Source: Candidatus Hydrogenedentota bacterium
GTDB taxonomy: Bacteria; Hydrogenedentota; Hydrogenedentia; Hydrogenedentales; SLHB01
Reading direction: 5' to 3'
Assembly (NCBI GenBank): GCA_003552765.1
Contig: PUOI01000117.1
Span: 1 to 17,983 of the forward strand
DNA length: 17,983 nucleotides
In this document: piece by piece, positions 1-8,395 of the stretch
How the letters are laid out: each line of letters starts with the position of its first letter
How positions within the stretch are numbered: position 1 is the stretch's first letter
Position numbers and translations under genes: made by a program
The notes under the pieces: generated by a model
Database searches by the model: none
What the model was told of the DNA's origin: nothing
The model's input: the letters and a program-made list of their open reading frames with translations, nothing else

Positions 1-138
1 AGCTTGGCGGGGCGCGTCCTACGGCCGGCCAAGGTGGTGGTTAGCCAGGGAAGCCCCGTCGAGGACGATGAACCGCAAGAGTCCGATCGCGAAACACAGG
101 CGAAACAGCCGGAGGGATCGGATGAGCCCGAGCCGTAG
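1..138 (+). CDS. grpE: GrpE nucleotide exchange factor, 3' end only
   Basis: Only the last 45 codons and the TAG stop are in the window. The visible residues begin SLAGRVLRPAKVVVSQG, which matches the conserved end of the GrpE beta-domain (G-x-x-L-R-P-A-x-V-x-V-S). In GrpE this domain contacts the DnaK ATPase domain and drives ADP release. After VVVSQG there is a polar, acidic tail of about 28 residues rich in Glu, Gln, Asp and Pro. GrpE proteins usually stop soon after this point, so the tail is a modest lineage-specific extension. dnaK follows on the same strand after 147 bp, the usual grpE-dnaK arrangement. The assignment rests on a short stretch, but the motif and the neighbour agree. Confidence 0.85.
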   Translation, partial: SLAGRVLRPAKVVVSQGSPVEDDEPQESDRETQAKQPEGSDEPEP

Positions 139-161
139 GCCGGGGTAATGGTTCTCCCGGC
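139..161 (+). repeat. Small hairpin between grpE and dnaK
   Basis: GCCGGG (139-144) can pair with CCCGGC (156-161) around an 11-nt loop, starting immediately after the grpE stop. No T-run follows, so it is probably an mRNA processing or stability element rather than a terminator. The rest of 162-270 shows no CIRCE, no sigma-54 site and no convincing sigma-70 pair. Confidence 0.4.
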
Positions 162-285
162 GCGGGGCCAGCGTGAGGGGACATCTTGAACGTCCTAAGA
201 GCCGTTCGAAGCAAAAAAGTATGTGAGTCGATTTTCAGTTAACCACGCTCGCCGCATCGATAATGTGCATGGAGGTATAGATACC

Positions 286-2214
286 ATGGGTAAAGTAATT
301 GGAATTGACCTTGGCACGACCAATTCCTGTGTCGCGGTCATGGAAGGCGATGACGGGAAGGTTATCGCCAACGCCGAGGGCAATCGGACCACGCCATCGG
401 TCGTGGCCTTCAGTAAGGAGGGCGAACGGCTGGTGGGCGGTGTCGCCAAACGTCAGGCGATAACCAATCCTCAAAACACCATCTTCTCGATCAAACGCTT
501 CATGGGACGGCGCTATAACGAAGTGAGCGAAGAAGAGCGCACCGTTCCGTATGCCGTACGCCAAGCCCAGAATGGCGATTGCGAGATTGAGGTGCAAGGC
601 CGCACCTATCGTCCGCCGGAGATTTCGGCCATGATCCTTCAGAAAATGAAGGAAACCGCCGAGAATTATCTGGGGGAGGAAGTGACGCAGGCCGTCATTA
701 CGGTGCCCGCGTATTTCAACGACTCCCAGCGTCAGGCCACGAAGGACGCCGGCCGTATTGCGGGCCTTGAAGTGTTGCGCATCATCAACGAGCCCACAGC
801 GGCGGCGTTGGCCTATGGCCTGGATAAGAAGAAGGACGAGAAGGTGGCCGTCTATGACTTGGGCGGCGGCACGTTCGATATTTCGCTGTTGTCGATTGGC
901 GATGATAGCTTTGAGGTGCTGGCCAGCCAAGGCGACGGCCACTTGGGCGGCGATGACTTTGACCAGCGCATCATTGACTGGCTCGCCGATTCGTTCATGA
1001 AGGACCAAGGCATTGATCTCCGCAAAGATCACATGGCCTTGCAGCGTTTGAAGGAAGCGGCGGAGAAGGCCAAGTGCGAGCTTTCGACGACGATGCAGAC
1101 GGATGTGAATCTGCCGTTCATCACCGCCGATTCCGCTGGACCAAAACACATGAACTACACGCTCACGCGGGCCAAGGTCGAGCAGCTTTGCGATGATCTG
1201 CTGCAACGCACCAAGGGGCCGTGCCAGCAAGCGCTGGAAGACGCCGGTTTATCCAAGAACGACATCGACGAAGTCATCTTGGTGGGCGGGCAGACGCGCA
1301 TGCCCGCGGTCATCGAGCTGGTGAAGGAGCTGTTTGGCCGGGATCCCCACCGGGGCGTCAACCCGGACGAGGTCGTGGCCATCGGTGCGGCCATCCAGGG
1401 CGGCGTGCTTTCCGGCGACGTTAAAGATGTGCTATTGCTTGACGTCACGCCTCTGTCGCTGGGCATCGAAACCCTGGGCGGCGTGTCCACCAAGCTCATT
1501 GAGCGCAACACGACCATCCCCGTCACCAAGCGGCAGATTTTCTCGACGGCCGCCGACAATCAGACTGCGGTCACCATCCATGTGTTGCAAGGTGAACGGG
1601 AGCTTGCCAAGGATAACCGCAGCCTGGGCAACTTCACCTTGGAGGGCATACCCCCGGCGCCGCGGGGCGTTCCCCAGGTTGAGGTGACGTTCGATATCGA
1701 CGCGAACGGCATCCTTCATGTGTCCGCAAAAGACTTGGCCACGAATAAAGAACAGAAGATTCGCATTGAGTCCTCCAGCGGCTTGAGCGAGGACGAGATC
1801 CAGAAGATGGTCAAGGATGCGCAGGAGCATGAGCAGGAAGACAAGGAACGGCGTGAACTCATCGAAGTCCGGAACAACGCCGATCAGCTCTTGTACTCGA
1901 CCGAGAAGTCCTTGAATGAAAACGGGGACAAGATGGACGAGCAAGACAAACAAGCGTTGCAGGCCGCCTTAGAGGAGCTGCGCAACGTGAAGGATGGCGA
2001 TGACAAGCAAGCCATCCAGTCGGCCATGGAGAAAGTCCAGAACACGTCGCACAAATTGGCCGAGGCTATGTACGCCGCCGCGGCAGCGGGCGCCGAAACC
2101 ACTGACACTGGTGGTGGAGACGGCCAACAACAGGCCGGCGGCGCCGAATCCAGCGGCGACGGCCCGATTGACGCTGATTTCACCGTTGTGGACGAAGATC
2201 AGGAAGAGAAATAG
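286..2214 (+). CDS. dnaK: Chaperone protein DnaK (Hsp70)
   Basis: DnaK is the cytosolic ATP-dependent Hsp70 that binds exposed hydrophobic peptides and cycles with DnaJ and GrpE. The start is placed at ATG 286, preceded by GGAGG at 271-275. The protein then begins [14 protein letters not shown] and is 642 residues, the normal DnaK length. An in-frame ATG at 223 would add 21 atypical residues without a good ribosome site. Visible motifs are phosphate-1 GIDLGTTNS (residues 6-14), [10 protein letters not shown] (about 191-200), VGGQTRMP (about 333-340), the substrate-binding segment beginning about [11 protein letters not shown], and a helical, Ala/Gly-rich C-terminal lid ending in an acidic tail ([14 protein letters not shown]). 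It is the middle gene of grpE-dnaK-dnaJ. Nothing looks truncated or altered. Confidence 0.98.
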   Translation: MGKVIGIDLGTTNSCVAVMEGDDGKVIANAEGNRTTPSVVAFSKEGERLVGGVAKRQAITNPQNTIFSIKRFMGRRYNEVSEEERTVPYAVRQAQNGDCEIEVQGRTYRPPEISAMILQKMKETAENYLGEEVTQAVITVPAYFNDSQRQATKDAGRIAGLEVLRIINEPTAAALAYGLDKKKDEKVAVYDLGGGTFDISLLSIGDDSFEVLASQGDGHLGGDDFDQRIIDWLADSFMKDQGIDLRKDHMALQRLKEAAEKAKCELSTTMQTDVNLPFITADSAGPKHMNYTLTRAKVEQLCDDLLQRTKGPCQQALEDAGLSKNDIDEVILVGGQTRMPAVIELVKELFGRDPHRGVNPDEVVAIGAAIQGGVLSGDVKDVLLLDVTPLSLGIETLGGVSTKLIERNTTIPVTKRQIFSTAADNQTAVTIHVLQGERELAKDNRSLGNFTLEGIPPAPRGVPQVEVTFDIDANGILHVSAKDLATNKEQKIRIESSSGLSEDEIQKMVKDAQEHEQEDKERRELIEVRNNADQLLYSTEKSLNENGDKMDEQDKQALQAALEELRNVKDGDDKQAIQSAMEKVQNTSHKLAEAMYAAAAAGAETTDTGGGDGQQQAGGAESSGDGPIDADFTVVDEDQEEK

Positions 2215-2222
2215 CCGCAGAC

Positions 2223-2254
2223 GCCCGGGCGGGTCCTTTTGAGTCCGCCCGGGC
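2223..2254 (+). repeat. Perfect 10-bp hairpin between dnaK and dnaJ
   Basis: GCCCGGGCGG (2223-2232) pairs perfectly with CCGCCCGGGC (2245-2254) around a 12-nt loop, GTCCTTTTGAGT. No T-run follows, so it is not a standard intrinsic terminator. It fills most of the 65-bp dnaK-dnaJ gap. A plausible role is protecting the dnaK mRNA 3' end after cleavage, or damping read-through so that DnaK exceeds DnaJ. That role is inference. Confidence 0.7.
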
Positions 2255-2279
2255 CAACCGGAAGCCGTAGGCGGAGCGC

Positions 2280-3449
2280 ATGCCTAAGCAAAAAGATTAC
2301 TACGAGATTCTGGGCGTATCCAGGGACGCCTCGCCAGAGGATATACGCAAGGCCTACTTGAAGCTGGCCCACAGGTACCATCCCGACAAGACCGGCGGGA
2401 ACAAGGAAGACGAGGACAAGCTCAAGGAAATCAACGAGGCCTACGACGTCCTTAAGAATCCAAAGAAGCGCGCCGACTATGACCGCTTCGGCGAGGGGGG
2501 CAATCCCTTCGGAGCCGGAGGCGGGTCGGCTGGTTTCGACCCGCGCGATTTCGCGGGCTTTGGCGGATTTGGAGGCCAGAGCGCGGACTTTGGCGAGGGC
2601 GAACCGTTCGAGGACCTTTTCGATGTCCTCTTCGGCCGCGGCGGCGGGGGGCGCCGGCGGGGCGGACCTTCGCCAGGCAGGGATTTGGAAGTGCGGGTGC
2701 GGATTTCCCTTCGGGACGCCGCGTTCGGGGCCCAAAAAGAGATACAGGTCAACCGCCGCGAGGCGTGCAGCGAGTGTAACGGCTCGGGAGCGGCGCCAGG
2801 TTCAGAACCGCAACGCTGTCCGGATTGCGGCGGAGCGGGTCAGGTGCGCCGTGCGCAAGGGTTCTTCAGCGTAACCCAGACCTGTCCGAAATGCCGCGGC
2901 CGCGGCCGCGTGGTATCCAATCCGTGCAAGCGCTGCAAGGGCAACGGAAAGATGGCGGCGGAGCGCGAGATCTCGGTGGACATTCCGGCTGGCGTGGACA
3001 CGGGGTCGAGGCTGCGGGTGCCCAATGAGGGAGAAGCCGGTGATGCGGGCGGGCCGCGCGGAGACCTCTACATCTACGTAGAAGTGGACCCGCACGAAGT
3101 CTTCGAGCGCCGCGGCAACGATCTCATCTGCGAGGTCCCCGTGAGTTTTCCGCAAGCGGCGTTGGGCGCGACCATACGGGTTCCCACACTCAAGGGCGAA
3201 GCCGAGTTGAAAGTGCCCGCGGGCACCCAGTCGGGAGCCACATTCCGGCTGCGTGGCCAAGGGTTGCCCGATTTGCGCGGGTATCACAAAGGCGATCAAT
3301 ATGTGCAGGTGCAAGTGGAAACGCCCACGAAGCTAACCCGCGAACAGAAGGATCTCCTCAAACAGTTTGAAGACTCCACGAACTCATCCAGTTATCCGCT
3401 GCACAAGCGGTTCATGGAAAAGATCAAACGAACTTTAGGCGGCGAGTAA
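2280..3449 (+). CDS. dnaJ: Chaperone protein DnaJ (class A Hsp40)
   Basis: DnaJ is the J-domain co-chaperone that delivers clients to DnaK and stimulates its ATPase. The 389 residues have the full class A architecture. There is an N-terminal J domain (about 5-70) with the essential HPD at 34-36 and a Gly/Phe-rich linker (about 71-130). A zinc-binding domain follows with four C-x-x-C-x-G-x-G repeats, whose cysteine pairs are 163/166, 180/183, 202/205 and 216/219. The C-terminal peptide-binding beta domains run from about 225 to 360. The start ATG follows a GGAG at 2273-2276, and the N-terminus [18 protein letters not shown] is standard. It is the last gene of the operon, and a T-rich terminator lies about 95 bp downstream. 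Confidence 0.97.
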   Translation: MPKQKDYYEILGVSRDASPEDIRKAYLKLAHRYHPDKTGGNKEDEDKLKEINEAYDVLKNPKKRADYDRFGEGGNPFGAGGGSAGFDPRDFAGFGGFGGQSADFGEGEPFEDLFDVLFGRGGGGRRRGGPSPGRDLEVRVRISLRDAAFGAQKEIQVNRREACSECNGSGAAPGSEPQRCPDCGGAGQVRRAQGFFSVTQTCPKCRGRGRVVSNPCKRCKGNGKMAAEREISVDIPAGVDTGSRLRVPNEGEAGDAGGPRGDLYIYVEVDPHEVFERRGNDLICEVPVSFPQAALGATIRVPTLKGEAELKVPAGTQSGATFRLRGQGLPDLRGYHKGDQYVQVQVETPTKLTREQKDLLKQFEDSTNSSSYPLHKRFMEKIKRTLGGE

Positions 3450-3479
3450 GCGTATAGCGCAATACCGGTTGTCTTTAAT

Positions 3480-3509
3480 CGCCTGAGAAACAAGCAAGGT
3501 TCTCAGGCG
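3480..3509. repeat. Perfect 10-bp inverted repeat after dnaJ
   Basis: CGCCTGAGAA (3480-3489) and TTCTCAGGCG (3500-3509) are perfect complements around a 10-nt loop. No T-run follows on either strand. It could be a first, inefficient termination or processing hairpin for dnaJ mRNA ahead of the T-tailed terminator at 3544. Confidence 0.6.
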
Positions 3510-3543
3510 TGCGAATCTCCTCCATGGTATGCCTCCTCCCTTG

Positions 3544-3580
3544 ATTGCGGGCTGTTTTCAGCCCGCAATTTCTTTGTCTT
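3544..3580 (+). terminator. Rho-independent terminator of grpE-dnaK-dnaJ
   Basis: ATTGCGGGCTG (3544-3554) pairs perfectly over 11 bp with CAGCCCGCAAT (3559-3569). The loop is TTTT, and the T-rich tail TTTCTTTGTCTT follows. The orientation suits transcription from dnaJ. Confidence 0.85.
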
Positions 3581-3742
3581 GCGCTGGCCTCGTCAAGCCG
3601 CCATTCTTCGCCGGTCTGTTGGGCAAGAAACGGGCATGGGGGAGAGGCTTCATGGCTCGCGCAGGGAGCGCCGCCAACCTGGTTTCACGGGCATTCCCCG
3701 GCCAGCAACATCAAGGCGGCATTGCGCACGTGGATTGATGAC

Positions 3743-3783
3743 AAAACGGGCTGGCCCCGGCGGATGGGCTGCCCGCCGGGGCC
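3743..3783 (-). terminator. Rho-independent terminator of groES-groEL
   Basis: GGCCCCGGCGG (3753-3763) and CCGCCGGGGCC (3773-3783) form a perfect 11-bp GC-rich stem with a 9-nt loop. Read on the minus strand it is followed by AGCCCGTTTTG, a short T-run. It lies 33 bp beyond the groEL stop codon. Confidence 0.7.
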
Positions 3784-3816
3784 ATGAGTGGAACGAGGAG
3801 GGAATTGTGGTACGGG

Positions 3817-5463
<1,647 letters not shown>

Positions 5464-5479
5464 CTATAGCGTAGGGTTG

Positions 5480-5770
5480 TTAGTTTTCAATGACGGCCAG
5501 CACATCGTCTTCACGAAGAATCAGATGATCCTCGCCGTCGAGCTTCACTTCCGTACCCGCGTACTTGCCAATAAGCACGCGATCGCCCTTCTTCACTTCC
5601 AACTCGACCCGCTTTCCGTCCTCGTCAAGACGGCCCGGTCCCACCTCGATGACCTTGGCTTCCTGGGGCTTTTCCTTAGCCGTATCGGGGATGATAATCC
5701 CGCCCCGCACCTGTTCATCGGCTTCCTCGCGCTTGACTAGAATGCGGTTTGCAAGTGGCCTGACTTTCAT
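5480..5770 (-). CDS. groES: 10 kDa co-chaperonin GroES
   Basis: GroES is the heptameric lid of the GroEL chamber. The 96 residues match the family in length and pattern. [19 protein letters not shown] leads into the mobile-loop segment (about 17-33, including [14 protein letters not shown]). A VGPG turn follows and then the C-terminal strand [15 protein letters not shown]. The ATG at 5770 is preceded on the minus strand by AAGGGAG eight bases upstream. It is first in the groES-groEL operon. The 544 bases upstream carry several regulatory sites described separately. Confidence 0.97.
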   Translation of the reverse strand: MKVRPLANRILVKREEADEQVRGGIIIPDTAKEKPQEAKVIEVGPGRLDEDGKRVELEVKKGDRVLIGKYAGTEVKLDGEDHLILREDDVLAVIEN

Positions 5771-5826
5771 GATCCATTCTCCCTTCTTAACATTGCCTTG
5801 GGTGTACTGCGTCGAATTTCGCCTAG

Positions 5827-5855
5827 CTTATACACTGCGCCCGCGGCCTTGACAG
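5827..5855 (-). promoter_or_regulatory. Possible sigma-70 promoter for groES
   Basis: On the minus strand CTGTCA (5855-5850) lies 17 bp from TATAAG (5832-5827), matching the -35 and -10 consensus at 4/6 and 5/6 positions. Transcription would start near 5820, giving a leader of about 50 nt before the groES ATG. It would supply basal expression. Such matches also arise by chance. Confidence 0.45.
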
Positions 5856-5964
5856 GACGCAAGCGTCGAATAAGAGACAGGCGCGAACTACCCTCTCCCA
5901 CACAGGGGAGAAGAGCGCCACGGAACGGGGCTCCTATGCCCCTGACTCGTTCCGCTGACAAGGA

Positions 5965-5988
5965 TACAGCAACCAGCGTGCCAACATT
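5965..5988 (-). promoter_or_regulatory. Sigma-54 (-24/-12) promoter of groESL
   Basis: On the minus strand the core reads TGGCACG-CTGG-TTGCT. The -24 GG and the -12 GC are separated by exactly 10 bp. The flanks also fit: AATGT precedes and GTA follows, so every constrained position of the published 24-base sigma-54 consensus (mrNrYTGGCACG-N4-TTGCWNNw) is satisfied. The -12 C is at 5969, putting the start near 5957, 187 nt upstream of the groES ATG and pointing at it. Such promoters depend on a bacterial enhancer-binding protein, and suitable upstream dyads are present. Confidence 0.85.
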
Positions 5989-6059
5989 GGCAAGATGCTG
6001 TAAGTCCTTGTGACACAGGTGCTTATGAGGATTCGAATGGTGAGGGTGTTGGGGTGGTT

Positions 6060-6072
6060 TGCCCAAATGGCA
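6060..6072 (-). promoter_or_regulatory. Upstream dyad 1 (putative enhancer site)
   Basis: On the minus strand this reads TGCCA-TTT-GGGCA, one of three related dyads. Its centre (6066) is about 109 bp upstream of the predicted sigma-54 start, a normal distance for an enhancer-binding protein site. Confidence 0.6.
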
Positions 6073-6112
6073 AGCTGATGGAAACGGAGGGAGTTCTTGG
6101 AGGGGCGGTGTG

Positions 6113-6125
6113 TGCCAAAGTGGCA
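6113..6125 (-). promoter_or_regulatory. Upstream dyad 2 (putative enhancer site)
   Basis: On the minus strand this is TGCCA-CTT-TGGCA, a perfect 5-bp inverted repeat. It is centred at 6119, 53 bp from dyad 1 and about 162 bp upstream of the predicted sigma-54 start. Five bases separate it from the CIRCE element. Confidence 0.6.
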
Positions 6126-6130
6126 AACTG

Positions 6131-6157
6131 GTAGCACTCGCTCGATATGAGTGCTAA
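6131..6157 (-). promoter_or_regulatory. CIRCE operator (HrcA binding site)
   Basis: On the minus strand this is TTAGCACTC-N9-GAGTGCTAC, matching the CIRCE consensus TTAGCACTC-N9-GAGTGCTAA at 17 of 18 arm positions. CIRCE is the operator of the heat-shock repressor HrcA and is usually found at groESL or grpE/dnaK promoters. Here it lies about 360 bp upstream of groES, outside both candidate promoters and between dyads 2 and 3. I see no convincing sigma-70 -35/-10 pair overlapping it. Confidence 0.93.
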
Positions 6158-6164
6158 TAAGGGG

Positions 6165-6177
6165 CGCCATTTTGGCA
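6165..6177 (-). promoter_or_regulatory. Upstream dyad 3 (putative enhancer site)
   Basis: On the minus strand this is TGCCA-AAA-TGGCG. It is centred at 6171, 52 bp from dyad 2 and about 214 bp upstream of the predicted sigma-54 start, seven bases beyond the CIRCE element. Confidence 0.5.
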
Positions 6178-6218
6178 GAGCCGCCTGGGCGCATTCCGCT
6201 TCAAGACGAAAGGACGGA

Positions 6219-6239
6219 GCCGGTTACGCGATAACCGGC
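6219..6239 (-). terminator. Hairpin, possible terminator of the ThuA-like operon
   Basis: GCCGGTTA (6219-6226) and TAACCGGC (6232-6239) form a perfect 8-bp stem with loop CGCGA. Read on the minus strand it is followed by TCCGTCCTTTCGTCTT, pyrimidine-rich but without a clean T-run. It lies about 75 bp past the end of the last ThuA-like gene. Confidence 0.5.
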
Positions 6240-6265
6240 CCCGTCTGGTCAGCGACTCTTGAGCA

Positions 6266-6295
6266 TTCGTCTTCTTCCAAGAGGAACAAGACGAA
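6266..6295 (-). repeat. Nested inverted repeat after the ThuA-like operon
   Basis: TTCGTCTT (6266-6273) pairs with AAGACGAA (6288-6295). Inside it, after one mismatch, TTCC (6275-6278) pairs with GGAA (6283-6286) around loop AAGA. No T-run follows on the minus strand. It starts about 20 bp past the ThuA stop codon and is probably a 3'-end stabilising or processing hairpin. Confidence 0.5.
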
Positions 6296-6314
6296 CATCA
6301 ACAGGGCGCGTCAA

Positions 6315-7265
6315 TTACTCGTCATATTGCTCGCGCCATTCATTCACGAGATTCTCCCATCGCTCGATATCATAGTCATCGGGCATGTCGTAGTCTTGGT
6401 TTTCCAGAAGGTCTTCAATGGTGACGTCGCCCACGGGAACGCCGCCCTCGGGAATGTCAGCGCCAGCGGCCCAAGCGATGGCGTTGAGCACCTGGCCGCG
6501 GAACATGGGGTGTCCCCAATTCCAATGCCAGTGCCCGCCGGTGAATCCGAAGCTCCGGCCGCCATCCTCGCGCTCGTAGGCCCACGCCACATGCTGGATC
6601 TCGCCGCGTTCAAGGACCGCCTCGCGCACGTGCGGGTTGTTGCTGAAGGGCCCGTCATCGCGGTCCAGGGTTTCTTCAGGCGGATGATCGCTCATAATCG
6701 GCGTCACGCCTTCCATGTCTTCGCGGAAGCGCATGTGGTAGTACCACTCATCTTCCAGCGTATAGGGTTCGATGCCGTTGTTAATGGGGTGATCGGCCAG
6801 CTCCGGATCTTCAATCGTCCAGAACGGATTCACGGCCCAATGGGGCTCCTTGTTTCCGCCAAGCCATTCGACCCATTCATCATCCGCTTCCCCCGACGGG
6901 AAGGCCCAGTGCATGATGACGAATCCAATCCCGTCGTTGATCATCTCTTCAAGTTCGTCGAGATGAGGCAACGCGGGATGACCGCCACCGCCATCGGCGT
7001 AGATCACAATGGCGTCCGCGCCCTCGAAGGCGTCCGGATCATCGGGCCACCCATCCTGGTGCACGACCGAGGTGACGCCCTCATGCTCGTTGAGCAAGTC
7101 ACTGAGGAGGAGACACCCCGCGTTGTGTTCATGGGCGCCGTAGCCGTGACTGGGCGTGCCCGCCACGAACACCACGTTCTTTTCCTCCGCGTGTGCGGCG
7201 CCGCTCCCCAATACGAGCGCTCCAAGTGCGCCAAGGGTCAGTGCTGCTGCTAGACTGGTTCGCAT
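6315..7265 (-). CDS. Secreted ThuA-like domain protein, copy 1
   Basis: This is a 316-residue protein with a signal peptide. A short basic start (MRTS) is followed by a hydrophobic stretch, with likely cleavage after AHA (residue 26). The mature part fits the ThuA family (trehalose-utilisation-like, a glutamine-amidotransferase-like fold). It shows FVAGTPSHGYG near the N-terminus, a GWPDDP loop, ADGGGGHPALPHL, GGNKEPHW, DEWYYHMRF, FGFTGGHWHWNWG and a LNAIAWAAG helix. The His/Trp-rich clusters suggest a metal or sugar site, but no biochemical function can be read from sequence. A C-terminal extension of about 45 acidic residues follows the core domain. The ATG at 7265 has AAAGGAGA upstream. 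It is a tandem duplicate of the gene 31 bp upstream and presumably co-transcribed. Action would be outside the cytoplasmic membrane. Confidence 0.85.
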   Translation of the reverse strand: MRTSLAAALTLGALGALVLGSGAAHAEEKNVVFVAGTPSHGYGAHEHNAGCLLLSDLLNEHEGVTSVVHQDGWPDDPDAFEGADAIVIYADGGGGHPALPHLDELEEMINDGIGFVIMHWAFPSGEADDEWVEWLGGNKEPHWAVNPFWTIEDPELADHPINNGIEPYTLEDEWYYHMRFREDMEGVTPIMSDHPPEETLDRDDGPFSNNPHVREAVLERGEIQHVAWAYEREDGGRSFGFTGGHWHWNWGHPMFRGQVLNAIAWAAGADIPEGGVPVGDVTIEDLLENQDYDMPDDYDIERWENLVNEWREQYDE

Positions 7266-7296
7266 ACTGTTGCTCTCCTTTGTTGTGTTGCTTCGG

Positions 7297-8256
7297 TTAC
7301 TCTCCGAATGTTTCGTTCCATTCGTTTACAAGATTCTCCCAGTGTTCCAGGTCGAAGTCCTCCGGCATTTCGGAGTCTTGGTTGGCCAGGAGGTCCTCAA
7401 TGGTGATCACGCCAACGGGAACCCCGCCTTCCGGGATTTCGGCGTGCGCGGTCCATGCGATGGCGTTGAGCACCTGGCGGCGGAACATGGGATGACCCCA
7501 GTTCCAATGCCAATGCGCGCCAGTGAACCCGAAACCCCGGCCGCCGTTCTCGCGTTCCGAGGCCCAGGCCACATGCTGGATCTCGCCCCGTTCCAGGACG
7601 GTCTCGCGGACGTGCGGGTTGCCGCTATAGAAGCCGTCCTCCCGGTCCAGCGTCTCTTCGGGCGGGTGATCGCTCGTAATGGGCGTGATGCCTTCCATGT
7701 CTTCGCGAAACCGCATGTGATAGTACCACTCATCGTCAATCGTGAAGGACTCGACACCGTTGTTGATGGGGTGGCTGGCCAACTCCGGATCCGTGATGAT
7801 CCAGTGCGGATTGACCGACCAATGGGGCTCCTTGTTCCCGCCTACCCAAGCCAGCCATTCATCGCCCGCCTCATCCGGCGGAATGCCCGTGGCCCAGTGA
7901 ATCGCCACAAGCCCAACCCCCTCGTCCATCAGTTCGCCGAGTTGGTCCAGATGGGGCAAGGCGGGATGGCCGCCGCCTCCGTCGGCAAAGATGACGATTG
8001 AATCGGCATCGTCGAAGGCGCCGGGATCCTCTGGCCACCCGTTGTGATGCACCTCCGAAATGATACCGTCATGATGTTCGTTGAGCAAGTCACTCAGGAG
8101 GAGACATCCCGCATTGTGCTCGTGCTCGCCGTAGCCGTGGCTGGGCGCGCCCGCGACAAACACGACCTTCTTTTCCTCCGCGTAAGAGGCGCTGCTTCCA
8201 AGCAAGAAGGCTGCAAGCGCGCCGAGGGTCAGTACCGCTGTGAAGCTGTGCCGCAT
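7297..8256 (-). CDS. Secreted ThuA-like domain protein, copy 2
   Basis: This 319-residue paralogue of the neighbouring downstream gene is roughly three-quarters identical by eye along its entire length, including the C-terminal acidic extension ending in WENLVNEW plus a few residues. The start is taken at ATG 8256, which has AAGGGAG upstream and begins a clean signal peptide (MRHSFTAVLTLGALAAFLL, cleavage after SYA at about 26). An in-frame ATG 26 codons further upstream would spoil that signal. Shared motifs include FVAGAPSHGYG, ADGGGGHPALPHL, GGNKEPHWSVNP, DEWYYHMRF and FGFTGAHWHWNWG. Copy 2 has short insertions relative to copy 1 near residues 60 and 125. A TACAAT resembling a -10 lies upstream on the minus strand but lacks a clear -35. 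The substrate is unknown. Confidence 0.85.
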   Translation of the reverse strand: MRHSFTAVLTLGALAAFLLGSSASYAEEKKVVFVAGAPSHGYGEHEHNAGCLLLSDLLNEHHDGIISEVHHNGWPEDPGAFDDADSIVIFADGGGGHPALPHLDQLGELMDEGVGLVAIHWATGIPPDEAGDEWLAWVGGNKEPHWSVNPHWIITDPELASHPINNGVESFTIDDEWYYHMRFREDMEGITPITSDHPPEETLDREDGFYSGNPHVRETVLERGEIQHVAWASERENGGRGFGFTGAHWHWNWGHPMFRRQVLNAIAWTAHAEIPEGGVPVGVITIEDLLANQDSEMPEDFDLEHWENLVNEWNETFGE

Positions 8257-8395
8257 TGGTCGTACTCCCTTCATGGTAATGCGTAACTTCGTTGCCCTAA
8301 TTGTAGCGCACACTTTTGCATGCGGATGCGCCACATATCCGCGTTCCCGATTCTCCGGCTAGTTCTTTCTGGGCCACAAGGCGGCTGCGTGGGCC

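Larger units (their letters stand above)
3450..3816. other. Convergent intergenic region dnaJ / groEL
   Basis: This stretch of 367 bases separates two convergent operons. It contains a strong hairpin at 3480-3509, a plus-strand terminator at 3544-3580 and a minus-strand terminator at 3743-3783. The part between about 3581 and 3742 has only short overlapping open frames with no ribosome sites or recognisable domains, and I see no gene there. Confidence 0.6.
5771..6314. other. groESL regulatory region / intergenic space to the ThuA gene
   Basis: These 544 bases have no credible gene. Going away from groES they hold a possible sigma-70 promoter (5827-5855), a full-consensus sigma-54 promoter (5965-5988), three dyads (6060-6072, 6113-6125, 6165-6177), a CIRCE operator (6131-6157) between the last two dyads, and two hairpins (6219-6239, 6266-6295) following the end of the upstream ThuA gene. 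The minus-strand frame 5767-6126 overlaps the groES start by ATGA. It is His/Pro-rich, resembles nothing I recognise, and contains the sigma-54 promoter. Confidence 0.7.

Noticed and set aside
259..264. GATAAT upstream of dnaK as a possible -10 box.
   Set aside because: No acceptable -35 hexamer lies 16-18 bp upstream, and dnaK is explained as part of the grpE operon.
223..285. In-frame upstream ATG extending DnaK by 21 residues.
   Set aside because: There is no ribosome site, and the extra residues are not part of any DnaK. The ATG at 286 has GGAGG and gives the canonical N-terminus.
311..327. TTGGCACG near the dnaK start, resembling a sigma-54 -24 element.
   Set aside because: The -12 TTGC is missing at the required spacing, and the bases encode the invariant LGTTNS motif.
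5979..5992. A fourth palindrome, TGCCAACATTGGCA, resembling the upstream dyads.
   Set aside because: It overlaps the -24 box, has a 4-bp instead of a 3-bp spacer and is out of the 52-53 bp register, so the resemblance is largely supplied by the promoter itself.
5767..6126. Minus-strand open frame of 119 codons overlapping the groES start by ATGA, which could be a small gene ahead of groES.
   Set aside because: It is His/Pro-rich with no recognisable domain, and it contains the sigma-54 promoter and a dyad. A transcript starting near 5957 would lack its start codon.
6121..6136. Plus-strand TGGCAAACTGGTAGCA, a GG-N10-GC match to sigma-54.
   Set aside because: It lacks the conserved C/G of the -24 box and the TT of the -12 box, overlaps dyad 2 and CIRCE, and points toward the 3' end of an opposing gene.
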